DNA of 34,343 bases, taken from assembly GCA_900299145.1 (NCBI GenBank), contig OMIN01000049.1:1-34343 (forward strand), in the 5' to 3' direction. Source of the DNA: Betaproteobacteria bacterium (GTDB lineage Bacteria; Pseudomonadota; Gammaproteobacteria; Burkholderiales; SG8-41). The translations under genes and the position numbers were made by a program. Below, in pieces: positions 16,473 through 24,014 of the stretch; position 1 is the first letter of the stretch, and the number at the start of each line of letters is the position of its first letter. The notes below the pieces were generated by a model. That model was not told where the DNA came from. It saw nothing but the letters and a program-made list of their open reading frames with translations, and did no database searches.

Positions 16473-17723
16473 ATGTTCGATCTGACCTTGACCCCCGAGC
16501 AGCTGGAAATGCGCGATACGCTGCGTGACTTTGCGCAACGCGAAATGAAGGCCGCCGCGATTCATCCCGACCGTTTGCAGCCCTTTGAAAAGCCGGTGAT
16601 GACGAATCTGCTTACCGGCGCCGCGCAATTGGGCATCCGCACGCTGGCGCTGTCGGAAGAGGCAGGCGGTGCGGGCGCGGACAATCTGACGACTTGTATC
16701 GTGCTCGAGGAGCTGGCGTCGGGCGAAGTGGATGTGGCGACCATCCTCGGCACCACTGCCGCACTCGGCCGCACCTTGTTCGATACGCTGATGACGCCGC
16801 CGCAAAAAGCCAGGCATCTGAAATCGTTTGTTGAGGATGACAACTATCATCTCGCGTTCGCCGGTACCACCGCCGAGGCTGGCACAGGCTGGACGTATCA
16901 TCGTGATGCTTGCGACGACGAAGTATCCGTGCCCACGGCGACAAAGCAGGGCGACGTCTGGGTGATCAACGGCCGGGTTGAAGCGGTGTCGAACGCACCG
17001 CTCGCCAAGCTGTTTGCAGTGCAGGTACGCACCGGCGCAGGCAGCAAGGGTACGAAGGGGCTTTCCACATTTTTGATTGCGCGTGATACCGCTGGTTTCA
17101 AAGTTCACGACACCATCAAGGCCTTCGGCGGGCCGAACAACTCGCTGACGCGCTGGCATCATGGCACGGCAGCGGCAATTGAGTTCAAGGATTGCAAGGT
17201 TTCCTCCGCCGATCTGCTCGGCAAGGAAGGCGCCTGTCCGTTTGTCGACGGCAAGCTGCTCGCACGCAATTCGGTGGCGATGGCGGCGGTGAGTCTGGGT
17301 GTGGGCCGCGCCAGTTACGAAGCGGCGGTGGATTACGCCAAAATGCGCCGCCAGGGCGGCCGCAATATCATGGAGCATCAGGCAATCGGCACCAAGATCG
17401 CCGATTGCACCATCAAGCTTGAGCTGTCGCGCAACATGGTGTGGAAAGCCGCGTGGGCGCTGGATCATCCGGAAGCGGTCGCGGGGCGCAGCCTGTCAGA
17501 GCTGCCGTTGCACGTGATTGCGCGCGTGTCGACTGCCGAAGCGGTGCACGAAGTGACGTTGCTCGCTGCCGAGTGCTTCGGCGCGATGGGGGTGATGCGC
17601 GACATGCCGCTGCAAAAATACGTCAACGACGGCTTCATCATCGCGCATTCGGAAGATACCGATGGCGCGGCGAAGTTGCAGATTGCGGAGTCGGTGGCGG
17701 GGTTTGAGCGGAAGGCGGCATAG
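16473..17723 (+). CDS. Acyl-CoA dehydrogenase (1), catalytic Glu present
   Basis: The 416-aa protein has the acyl-CoA dehydrogenase layout: N-terminal helices (MFDLTLTPEQLEMRDTLRDFAQREM), a middle beta domain (about 128-245, with FAGTTAEAGTGWTYHRDA in place of the usual TEPxxGSD) and a C-terminal helical domain with ARNSVAMAAVSLGVGRASYEAAVDYAKMRRQGG and IMEHQAIGTKIADC. At the C-terminus HSEDTDGAAKL aligns with the YEGT motif, so Glu394 is the probable catalytic base. FAD-dependent alpha,beta-desaturation of a CoA thioester is expected, with electrons passing to ETF. The unusual middle-domain motif suggests an atypical substrate. The ATG is preceded by AAAGGAA. A second dehydrogenase follows after 93 bp. 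Confidence 0.9.
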   Translation: MFDLTLTPEQLEMRDTLRDFAQREMKAAAIHPDRLQPFEKPVMTNLLTGAAQLGIRTLALSEEAGGAGADNLTTCIVLEELASGEVDVATILGTTAALGRTLFDTLMTPPQKARHLKSFVEDDNYHLAFAGTTAEAGTGWTYHRDACDDEVSVPTATKQGDVWVINGRVEAVSNAPLAKLFAVQVRTGAGSKGTKGLSTFLIARDTAGFKVHDTIKAFGGPNNSLTRWHHGTAAAIEFKDCKVSSADLLGKEGACPFVDGKLLARNSVAMAAVSLGVGRASYEAAVDYAKMRRQGGRNIMEHQAIGTKIADCTIKLELSRNMVWKAAWALDHPEAVAGRSLSELPLHVIARVSTAEAVHEVTLLAAECFGAMGVMRDMPLQKYVNDGFIIAHSEDTDGAAKLQIAESVAGFERKAA

Positions 17724-17816
17724 TACTTTCGCCCCCCTCCGGGGACGGAAAACATATCCCCCAGTTCGAAGATGGATACGTGAAGTAGTCAAATTGATGA
17801 TTTAGGGAAGTAAACA

Positions 17817-19004
17817 ATGGATTTTTCACTCAACGAAGAACAGCGTCACTGGCAGGCTGAGGCGCGCAAGTTCGCCGCCGAGGTGTTGCGTCCGGCGTCG
17901 GTCGCGCGCGATCAAATTGAAGGTGGCTTTGAGCCATGGGACTGGGACATTATCGAAGCCGGCTCCAAACTCGGCTTTCGCACGCTGGCGGTACCCAAGG
18001 AATGGGGCGGGCCGGGTGCGGATTTCGTGTCACAGGCGATTGTGATGGCGGAGCTGGCCAAGGGCGACAGCGCGATGTCCAAGGCGTTCAGCCAGAACTG
18101 GAAGTGGAGCCATCTGATGTCGAGGTCCTGCACCGACGATCAGAAAAACCGCTTTTTGAAACCGTTTCTTGCCGACCATCGCTACGTGATGGGGCGGGGC
18201 ATTACCGAGCCGAATGCTGGCTCTGACAACCGTATGCCGCCGGAAGATGATCCGCGTGCGGGTTATCGTGTGAAGGCGGTGCAGGATGGCGACGAGTGGG
18301 TGCTTAATGGCGAAAAGTGCTTTATTGCCAATGGCAGCGTGGGTTCGCTGTTTTTTGTCGACACGCGAACCAACCCGGATGTGAACATCAAACAGGGTGG
18401 CACACTGTTCATGGTGCCCAAGGGTACGCCGGGCTTTCGCATCGGCAAGGTGTTCAACAAACGCGGCTGGCGCTTTTATCAGAATGCCGAACTGATTTTT
18501 GAAAACGCGCGCCTGCCGAAGGAAAACATTGTCGGCGCGGTGGGCACCGGTTCGGTCAAAGCCGGCCGCGGCGACACCACCGGCGGTGATATCTTTGGCG
18601 ATCTGGAGCTCGCCGCCAACGCGCTCGGCGTGTGCGATGACGCGGTGGAAATGGGCATGGCCTACGCGCGCGCGCACAAGCGCGCGGGCAAGTATCTGAT
18701 CGAACATCAGCTGGTGGCGCTGCGCATTCACGAAATGCACATGCTGACCGAGGCGTTGCGCTCTTTTGTAATGCGCACGGCGTGGCAGCACGATGCCGGC
18801 GAGCATTCCGCCAACGCGGGGCTGGTGATGAATTACTCCACGGACATTATCCAGCGCGTTACGCGGCTTAACATGCAGGTGCATGGCGCCGAGGGCTGCC
18901 TGATGAACGCGCGCGTCGACAAACTGGTGCGCGACGCGATGGTGTGGACGCATCTGGCGGGCGACACCGTGCAGCGGATCAAGATTCTGAAACGCTTCAA
19001 GTAG
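17817..19004 (+). CDS. Acyl-CoA dehydrogenase (2), catalytic Glu position is Ala
   Basis: The 395-aa protein of the same fold is more typical in the middle domain: MGRGITEPNAGSDNR, DEWVLNGEKCFIANG, and the C-terminal GKYLIEHQLVALRIHEMHMLTEALRSF and MQVHGAEGCLMNARVDKLVRDA. The segment after VRDAMVW, usually IYEGTNEVQRL, is HLAGDTVQRIK here, so the usual catalytic Glu is Ala381 (GCG). Either the base lies elsewhere, as in isovaleryl-CoA dehydrogenase where it sits on another helix, or the protein does different chemistry, or it pairs with the preceding dehydrogenase as a structural subunit. Heterodimeric pairs are known among steroid-degrading acyl-CoA dehydrogenases. A strong hairpin follows the stop codon. 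Confidence 0.9.
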   Translation: MDFSLNEEQRHWQAEARKFAAEVLRPASVARDQIEGGFEPWDWDIIEAGSKLGFRTLAVPKEWGGPGADFVSQAIVMAELAKGDSAMSKAFSQNWKWSHLMSRSCTDDQKNRFLKPFLADHRYVMGRGITEPNAGSDNRMPPEDDPRAGYRVKAVQDGDEWVLNGEKCFIANGSVGSLFFVDTRTNPDVNIKQGGTLFMVPKGTPGFRIGKVFNKRGWRFYQNAELIFENARLPKENIVGAVGTGSVKAGRGDTTGGDIFGDLELAANALGVCDDAVEMGMAYARAHKRAGKYLIEHQLVALRIHEMHMLTEALRSFVMRTAWQHDAGEHSANAGLVMNYSTDIIQRVTRLNMQVHGAEGCLMNARVDKLVRDAMVWTHLAGDTVQRIKILKRFK

Positions 19005-19026
19005 CCGCGGCTGGTTTCAAAAATTT

Positions 19027-19055
19027 GCGCCGGGCATGTCCCGGCGCGTTTGTTT
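19027..19055 (+). terminator. Probable intrinsic terminator
   Basis: GCGCCGGG (19027-19034) and CCCGGCGC (19040-19047) form a perfect 8-bp GC stem with a 5-nt loop, followed by GTTTGTTT. It lies 22 bases after the second acyl-CoA dehydrogenase and 40 bases before the next start codon, so it probably ends or attenuates that transcript. Confidence 0.65.
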
Positions 19056-19087
19056 CAGGGGGATGAAATGAGCAGGGAGCATATGGC

Positions 19088-20050
19088 GTGAAAGAGGAAA
19101 TTCTCGTACTGCTGCCGATATTTGCGCCCACGCTGGCCGCACTGGAAGAACGATATACAGTGCACAAGCTGTGGCTCGCGCCGGATCGCCCGGCATTCCT
19201 GAGTGAGGTCGCGCCGCGCGTGCGCGCGATGGTGACCTCGGGGCTGGTGGGCTGTGACGCCGCGACCATGCAGGCTTTGCCGAAGCTCGAGATCGTGGCG
19301 TGTTACGGTTCGCCACGTGCCACGCTGGATACGGCAGCAGCCAAGGCACGCGGCATTGTTTGCACGCGTACGCCGGATGACATTGAAGCCTCGGTGGCTG
19401 ACTTGGCTATGGGGCTGATGCTCGACGTGATGCGCCGCATTACCGTGTGTGATCGCTTTGTGCGCGATCGCCGCTGGGAAAAAGAACTCGCGCCAGCGGG
19501 CCGTGAAGTACGCGGCAAGGGCTGCGGCATTATCGGTTTCGGTGGCATCGGGCAGGGTGTCGCGCGGCGCGCGCAGGCATTCGACATGGCGGTGAGTTAT
19601 TTTGGTCCGCGCAAGAAAGACACGCCGCTGCCGTACTACAACGATCTTGCGGCGATGGCCGCGGCGGTGGATGTGCTGGTGGTGTGTTGCCCGCTGTTGC
19701 CGGAAACGCGTGATCTGGTTGATGTGCGCGTGCTTGAAGCCCTGGGGCGCGGCAAGGGGCAAGGCTACGTCATCAACATCGCGCGCGGGCCGGTGGTGAA
19801 CGAGGCGGCGTTGATCACCGCATTGCGCGAGAAGCGCATCGCGGGTGCGGGGCTGGATGTGTATTGGGACGAGCCGCGCGTGCCGCAGGCGTTGCTGGAC
19901 ATGGACAATGTAGTGCTTGCGCCGCACGTCGGTACGCATACGCAGGAAGTGCGCGAAGAGCGTGGACGCAAGGTGCTGGCGAATCTGGAAGCGCATTTCG
20001 CGGGCCAGCCCGTGCCGTATCTGGTGCCGGAAAACGACACCCGGCGGTGA
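19088..20050 (+). CDS. D-2-hydroxyacid dehydrogenase family oxidoreductase
   Basis: The 320-aa protein of the D-isomer-specific 2-hydroxyacid dehydrogenase family starts at GTG 19088, with AGGGAG upstream; the nearby ATG at 19083 runs into a stop at once. The catalytic triad is visible: Arg233 (NIARGPVVNEAAL), Glu262 (YWDEP) and His280 (APHVGTHTQEVR). The nucleotide loop is IGFGGIGQG (149-157). After the second strand the usual acidic residue is missing and PRKKD (174-178) follows, which suggests NADPH, as in glyoxylate/hydroxypyruvate reductases. It would interconvert a 2-keto acid and its D-2-hydroxy acid. The next Bug gene begins 4 bases after its stop codon, so the two are coupled. Confidence 0.92.
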   Translation: MKEEILVLLPIFAPTLAALEERYTVHKLWLAPDRPAFLSEVAPRVRAMVTSGLVGCDAATMQALPKLEIVACYGSPRATLDTAAAKARGIVCTRTPDDIEASVADLAMGLMLDVMRRITVCDRFVRDRRWEKELAPAGREVRGKGCGIIGFGGIGQGVARRAQAFDMAVSYFGPRKKDTPLPYYNDLAAMAAAVDVLVVCCPLLPETRDLVDVRVLEALGRGKGQGYVINIARGPVVNEAALITALREKRIAGAGLDVYWDEPRVPQALLDMDNVVLAPHVGTHTQEVREERGRKVLANLEAHFAGQPVPYLVPENDTRR

Positions 20051-20054
20051 CATC

Positions 20055-21047
20055 ATGAATGGCGCGCGCGCTCTGTCGAATATGTATAAGTATCTGTTTT
20101 TATTGAATATTTTTTGCGTATGGGCAGCAGGCAGCGCGGCAGCCCAGCCCTATCCCAACAAGCCCATCCGCTTCATCGTGCCGGTGCCCGCCGGTGGCGG
20201 CGCGGATTTTGTAGCACGTGCGTACGCCTCGCGCCTGGGCGAGGCGCTCGGTCAGCAGGTCGTCGTCGACAATCGTGGCGGCGCAGCGGGCATCATCGCC
20301 ATGGAAGCCACCGCCAAGGCCGCGCCTGACGGTTACACGCTGATACAAACCAACATCTCCACGATCAGCATCAACCCGTACATGTATTCGAAGCTGCCGT
20401 ACGATGCGGAGAAAGGCTTCGCGCCGGTATCGATTACCACGTTAAATCCGCTGGTGCTGGTGGTGCATCCGGCGGTGGCGGCGAAAAGCGTGCCGGAGTT
20501 GGTGACGCTCGCCCGCGCCAAGCCAGGTACGGTAACTTACGGTTCGCTGGGCAGCGGCAGCATTCAGCATCTTGCGGGGTTTATGTTCGGCAAGGCAGCG
20601 GGTGTCAATCTGATTCATGTGCCGTACAAAGGTGCTGCGCCCGTCACCGTGGATTTGCTGGCAGGGCAGGTGCAGACGGCATTCAGCGGCATCGGCACCG
20701 TGGTGGCGCATGTGCGCACCGGCAAGCTGCGGGGTCTGGCGACTACCGGGCCGAAGCGCATCGACACTTACGCCGATCTGCCGACGATGAAGGAATCCGG
20801 CGGGCCGGATATTCAGATGCTGCTGTGGAACGGCGTGCTCGCGCCGGCGGGCACGCCTGCGCCCATCGTCAAAAAGTTGAGCGACGAAATCAATCGCATC
20901 GTGAAAACCAGCGATCTCGCGCAGGCCATGGCCGCGCAGGGCACCTCGCCGGTGAGCAACACGCCGGAGGAGTTCGCGGCGTTCATCAGGGCCGAGCAGG
21001 CAAAATTCAAGAAGCTGGTGCAGGAATCGGGCATCAGGCTCGACTGA
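20055..21047 (+). CDS. Bug/TctC-family periplasmic solute-binding protein (4)
   Basis: The 330-aa exported binding protein has signal peptide MNGARALSNMYKYLFLLNIF (cleavage probably after AAA), then YPNKPIRFIVPVPAGGGADFV (loop Asp), DNRGGAAGIIA, APDGYTLIQTN and VPYKGAAPVTVDLLAGQVQ. The start at 20055 follows the dehydrogenase stop by 4 bp; an internal ATG at 20082 is an alternative that gives a shorter signal peptide. Codons for YKYLFLLNI are the dispersed repeat, identical over 29 bp to the third Bug gene and in the same frame. The gene converges with the large flavin oxidoreductase; only 2 bp separate the stop codons, with no terminator between them. Confidence 0.93.
   Translation: MNGARALSNMYKYLFLLNIFCVWAAGSAAAQPYPNKPIRFIVPVPAGGGADFVARAYASRLGEALGQQVVVDNRGGAAGIIAMEATAKAAPDGYTLIQTNISTISINPYMYSKLPYDAEKGFAPVSITTLNPLVLVVHPAVAAKSVPELVTLARAKPGTVTYGSLGSGSIQHLAGFMFGKAAGVNLIHVPYKGAAPVTVDLLAGQVQTAFSGIGTVVAHVRTGKLRGLATTGPKRIDTYADLPTMKESGGPDIQMLLWNGVLAPAGTPAPIVKKLSDEINRIVKTSDLAQAMAAQGTSPVSNTPEEFAAFIRAEQAKFKKLVQESGIRLD
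20087..20106 (+). repeat. Dispersed repeat copy B (forward)
   Basis: TAAGTATCTGTTTTTATTGA, exact consensus. It is part of a 29-bp stretch (20085-20113) identical to copy A, within the signal-peptide codons of the fourth Bug gene. Confidence 0.9.
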
Positions 21048-21049
21048 GC

Positions 21050-23026
21050 CTACACCGCATGCCCCGCTGCGTGCCCTTCAGCGGTGGCCGCCATCACCGT
21101 GCGGGGCGCTGCGCAATCGCCGATGAGTCGCACGTCAATGCCCGCCTCGCGCAGCGGTGCGGCCAGTGAAATCGCCGGTGCGCGTGGCGTCGAATAGGCA
21201 AAAAACGCCACGTCGCGGATCACGGCTTTTTCGCCGGTGTAGACGTGCGCGACTTCCAGGTCACCGTTTTCAAATGCGTCGCTCCACACCGGCTGCGATA
21301 GCAGCTTTACCTCGATGCCCTTGGCGCTCAAGCGCCGGTTGATGCCCTGATGCGTGACCATTGAGGTTTCATCGGCGATGGCGTCGCGGCTGGTGACGAT
21401 CACCACGCGGCTGAATAGTTGATGCAGGCGCTCCGCGCTGGCGTACGTTCCTTCGGACAAATCCATGTCGAAAATCACGGCCGTGCCGGGTTGCCTTGAT
21501 TTGACGGGCAGCAGGATTTGCATCGCCGTGCGCAGATCCGTGACGATTTCGCGCGCGGCGGGTGGCAGCCAGCGCGGCGGCACCATGTCGGCGCCCGCTG
21601 CGAGGATGACATTGTCTGGTTTCAACGCCAGCAAATCCGCCACCGTGGCGGTAACGCCCAACTCGAACTTAACCCCTGCGCGCAGTGCCGCCGTATGTTG
21701 ATAATCGTAGATGCTGCTGACAGCCTCGCCGCCGGGTAGCTGCGCGCGTAGCCGCGCCTTGCCGCCGATGTCACGTGAGCGGCTGAACACCGTGACTGCA
21801 TGCCCACGCGCGGCAGCGGTCCATGCCGCTTCCAGGCCGGCGACGCCAGCACCCACGATGACGACGCGTCTTTTGGCGGCAGCGGGCGCGGGCCAGTAAT
21901 CGGCTTCCAGCTTGTCCGCCACACGCGGATTGTTGTCGCACGAAAGCGACTGATGAAACGCCGCGCCCACGTACCAGCAGTTGTTGCACGACACGCAGTA
22001 GCGGATATCGCTCGCACGGCCCTGCGCGGCCTTGTTGGGCCACGCGGGGTCGGTCACCAGCGCGCGGCCCAGCGCCACCAATTCGGCGTCACCGCTGGCG
22101 AGTATGGCATCGGCCTCGGCAGGATCGGTGATGCGGCCCAGCGCCAGCAGGGGCAGGCCGTGGACCGAATTTCGCAACTTGCGAAACAGTGGCAGGTAAG
22201 TGGCGCGCGGCGTATGGTCGTCCGGCACGTGCATTTCGAGTGAGCGCGCGTGGCTGCCCTGCGCAAACGTCACGTAATCGACCGCCTTGCCTGCGGTGAC
22301 GTGCGCGGCGATGGCTGCGGCTTCAAGCGGATCTATACCGCCCGGCACGCCGTCATCACCCGGCAATTTGATGCCGACAATAAAATCGCTGCCGCATGCT
22401 GCGCGGATGCCGCCAATCATCTCGGTGATGAGCCGAGTGCGTCCCGTGAGATCGCCGCCGAATTCATCCTCACGCGCATTCGACCACGGCGACAAAAACT
22501 GGTGAAACAGATGCCCGTGGCCGGCGGAAATTTCCACGCCGCTAAAGCCGCAGCGTTTAAGGCGCAACGCCGACTGCGCGAATTCGTCATTCATGCGGCG
22601 GATTTCGACGATGGTCATCGGGCGCGGTACCGTGCCGCTCAAATCGTCTGGCAAGGCGGAAGCGCCTACTGCTTCGGGATTGCGGCCCACCTCGTGACGC
22701 CCACGGCCCGGGTCCTGAATCTGGCCGAGCAGACGGCAATCGCGCGACTCCACCGCATCGGCCCAGCGCTGCAATCCATCCAGCTCGCTGTCGTCAAACA
22801 CCACGATCTTGTAAGGGATGCGCTGATGCTTCGCCATCGACAACGGCTCGGTGACGATCATCGCCGCGCCGCCGATGGCGCGATTGCCGTAGTAATTGAT
22901 CTGCCGCTCAGTGACGCGCCCCTTGTCGCCCATGCGCGTGGTCATCGACGCGTGCACGATGCGATTCTTCAGCAGCTTGCCGGCGAGGGTGAACGGCGTG
23001 AACAGATGACTGTAATTATGAGGCAT
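21050..23026 (-). CDS. Old-yellow-enzyme-type FMN/4Fe-4S/FAD oxidoreductase (TMADH/dienoyl-CoA reductase superfamily)
   Basis: The 658-aa protein has three parts: an FMN TIM barrel (about 1-335; FTLAGKLLKNRIVHASMTT, FSGVEISAGHGHLFHQFLSP, NAREDEFGGDLTGRTRL), an iron-sulfur segment with Cys344, Cys347, Cys350 and Cys363, and an FAD/NAD domain (GAGVAGLEAAWTAAARGHAVTVFSR from about 390; LAAGADMVPP). The cysteine spacing C-x2-C-x2-C-x12-C equals that of trimethylamine dehydrogenase (345/348/351/364) and differs from the C-x2-C-x3-C-x11-C of dienoyl-CoA reductase. The substrate could be an enoyl or dienoyl compound or an amine. No clear ribosome site precedes the ATG at 23026; copy D of the dispersed repeat lies 7 bp upstream of it. 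Confidence 0.9.
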   Translation of the reverse strand: MPHNYSHLFTPFTLAGKLLKNRIVHASMTTRMGDKGRVTERQINYYGNRAIGGAAMIVTEPLSMAKHQRIPYKIVVFDDSELDGLQRWADAVESRDCRLLGQIQDPGRGRHEVGRNPEAVGASALPDDLSGTVPRPMTIVEIRRMNDEFAQSALRLKRCGFSGVEISAGHGHLFHQFLSPWSNAREDEFGGDLTGRTRLITEMIGGIRAACGSDFIVGIKLPGDDGVPGGIDPLEAAAIAAHVTAGKAVDYVTFAQGSHARSLEMHVPDDHTPRATYLPLFRKLRNSVHGLPLLALGRITDPAEADAILASGDAELVALGRALVTDPAWPNKAAQGRASDIRYCVSCNNCWYVGAAFHQSLSCDNNPRVADKLEADYWPAPAAAKRRVVIVGAGVAGLEAAWTAAARGHAVTVFSRSRDIGGKARLRAQLPGGEAVSSIYDYQHTAALRAGVKFELGVTATVADLLALKPDNVILAAGADMVPPRWLPPAAREIVTDLRTAMQILLPVKSRQPGTAVIFDMDLSEGTYASAERLHQLFSRVVIVTSRDAIADETSMVTHQGINRRLSAKGIEVKLLSQPVWSDAFENGDLEVAHVYTGEKAVIRDVAFFAYSTPRAPAISLAAPLREAGIDVRLIGDCAAPRTVMAATAEGHAAGHAV

Positions 23027-23033
23027 AAATTAG

Positions 23034-23053
23034 TCAATAAAAACAGACGGTTA
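23034..23053 (-). repeat. Dispersed repeat copy D (reverse)
   Basis: Read on the minus strand it is the consensus with 17 of 20 matches, keeping the 13-bp core CTGTTTTTATTGA exactly. It lies in the leader of the flavin oxidoreductase gene, ending 7 bp upstream of its start codon, and reads in the direction of that gene. Confidence 0.75.
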
Positions 23054-23164
23054 CATTATTTTACGCGCAGCGAGCCGCTGCATTTGCCCGCGCGCCGACA
23101 GGCCGCTATTGTATGTGATGCCCGCCTCACGCAATCCTTGAGAATCTGCTACCAATCTTCATTC

Positions 23165-23716
23165 ATGAAAACAAATCGTTATGCCCCCGCGCGCTTCCTG
23201 CGAATCGCCGCGGCATTGTTGATCACAGTTTTCGTCACTCAAGCGATTCACGCCGCGCAGCCCAAGGCGGAAGCGTGGCGCGAATTCCGCAATATCGAAA
23301 TGATGGAATACTGTCTGTCGCTGCCACTTGAGGGCTATGTGCGCGATGACAAAAAGAGCGACGTCAAGGGCAAGCATGTATTCGTTCACCGCGACCGCAA
23401 GAAGGGAGACATCACGCTGTGGGGGCTGGACAACGCGTACAGCAAGGCCCCGCTGGAAGTTTATGTCAAACGCTACTACGCCAAGGCCGAAGAACAGGGC
23501 CAAGTAATCGAAGAGCGTAAACTCGACGCAGCCGCGCGGCGCTTCCACGCGTGGGGTTACTGGTCGAACAGAATTTATGAATCGCGTTTTTTGGAAATCG
23601 TTTGGCTGCGCGAGCAGGAAGTGGTGAAATTTTACGCGACGTTTCCGGTGGCTGACGTAAATATTTGGAAAGCCCGGTTGCCGCAGCTGTTAAAACAGTC
23701 GTCGCTGTGCGGCTGA
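23165..23716 (+). CDS. Exported hypothetical protein (183 aa)
   Basis: The protein begins with a signal peptide (MKTNRYAPARFLRIAAALLI, cleavage probably after IHA), followed by a mixed, charged domain of about 155 residues containing EYCLSLPLEGYV, KHVFVHRDRKKGDITLWG and VYVKRYYAKAEEQGQVI. It looks soluble and periplasmic, with no further membrane segment and no lipobox. I do not recognise the family. The start is ATG 23165, where the secretion signal begins; the frame is open for 305 codons upstream, but that part overlaps the flavin oxidoreductase on the other strand and is a shadow. It is divergent from that gene, with a 138-bp intergenic region holding repeat copy D. Confidence 0.75.
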   Translation: MKTNRYAPARFLRIAAALLITVFVTQAIHAAQPKAEAWREFRNIEMMEYCLSLPLEGYVRDDKKSDVKGKHVFVHRDRKKGDITLWGLDNAYSKAPLEVYVKRYYAKAEEQGQVIEERKLDAAARRFHAWGYWSNRIYESRFLEIVWLREQEVVKFYATFPVADVNIWKARLPQLLKQSSLCG

Positions 23717-24014
23717 AATTGCGGACGGGCGAAGGAGAAGTGCGTGTCTGGCCCGTTTAGGGCCAAGCCAGTGCATCGTTCAGCTAGTGCAGATAACGCG
23801 ACTCATTGTCTTCGGCGAAGCAACACGGCTCGAGGTTGTGGCCGCACTGATGTGCAGCGGAGTGTTGTCGAGGTGGATGCGGGCGCGGCGAGGCATGCGT
23901 GCATCTTGCCGATCCTCCCGCCTACTATCGGTGTCGCACTTATGAGTTGAATCTGCCGCTTTTATGCAAAAAGGGCTTTTAAAATTCCTATACCTGCGGC
24001 GCTGGGGTGAAAAG
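23717..24014. other. Intergenic region, no gene seen
   Basis: This lies between two convergent genes. A short plus-strand frame at 23744-23950 shows no protein character. The stretch AAAAGCCCTTTTT on the minus strand (about 23969-23981) could form a small hairpin ending the Ala/Pro-rich gene, but it is weak. Confidence 0.4.

Noticed and set aside
16456..16475. AATCAAATACTTA before acyl-CoA dehydrogenase 1 as a repeat relative
   Set aside because: About 14 of 20 matches with the core broken; expected by chance about once in this window.
22250..23164. 305-codon plus-strand extension in front of the small exported protein
   Set aside because: It lies opposite the flavin oxidoreductase and has no domain; the real protein begins with a signal peptide at 23165.
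23744..23950. 68-codon plus-strand frame between convergent genes
   Set aside because: No ribosome site, no recognisable domain, and arginine/cysteine-rich random composition.
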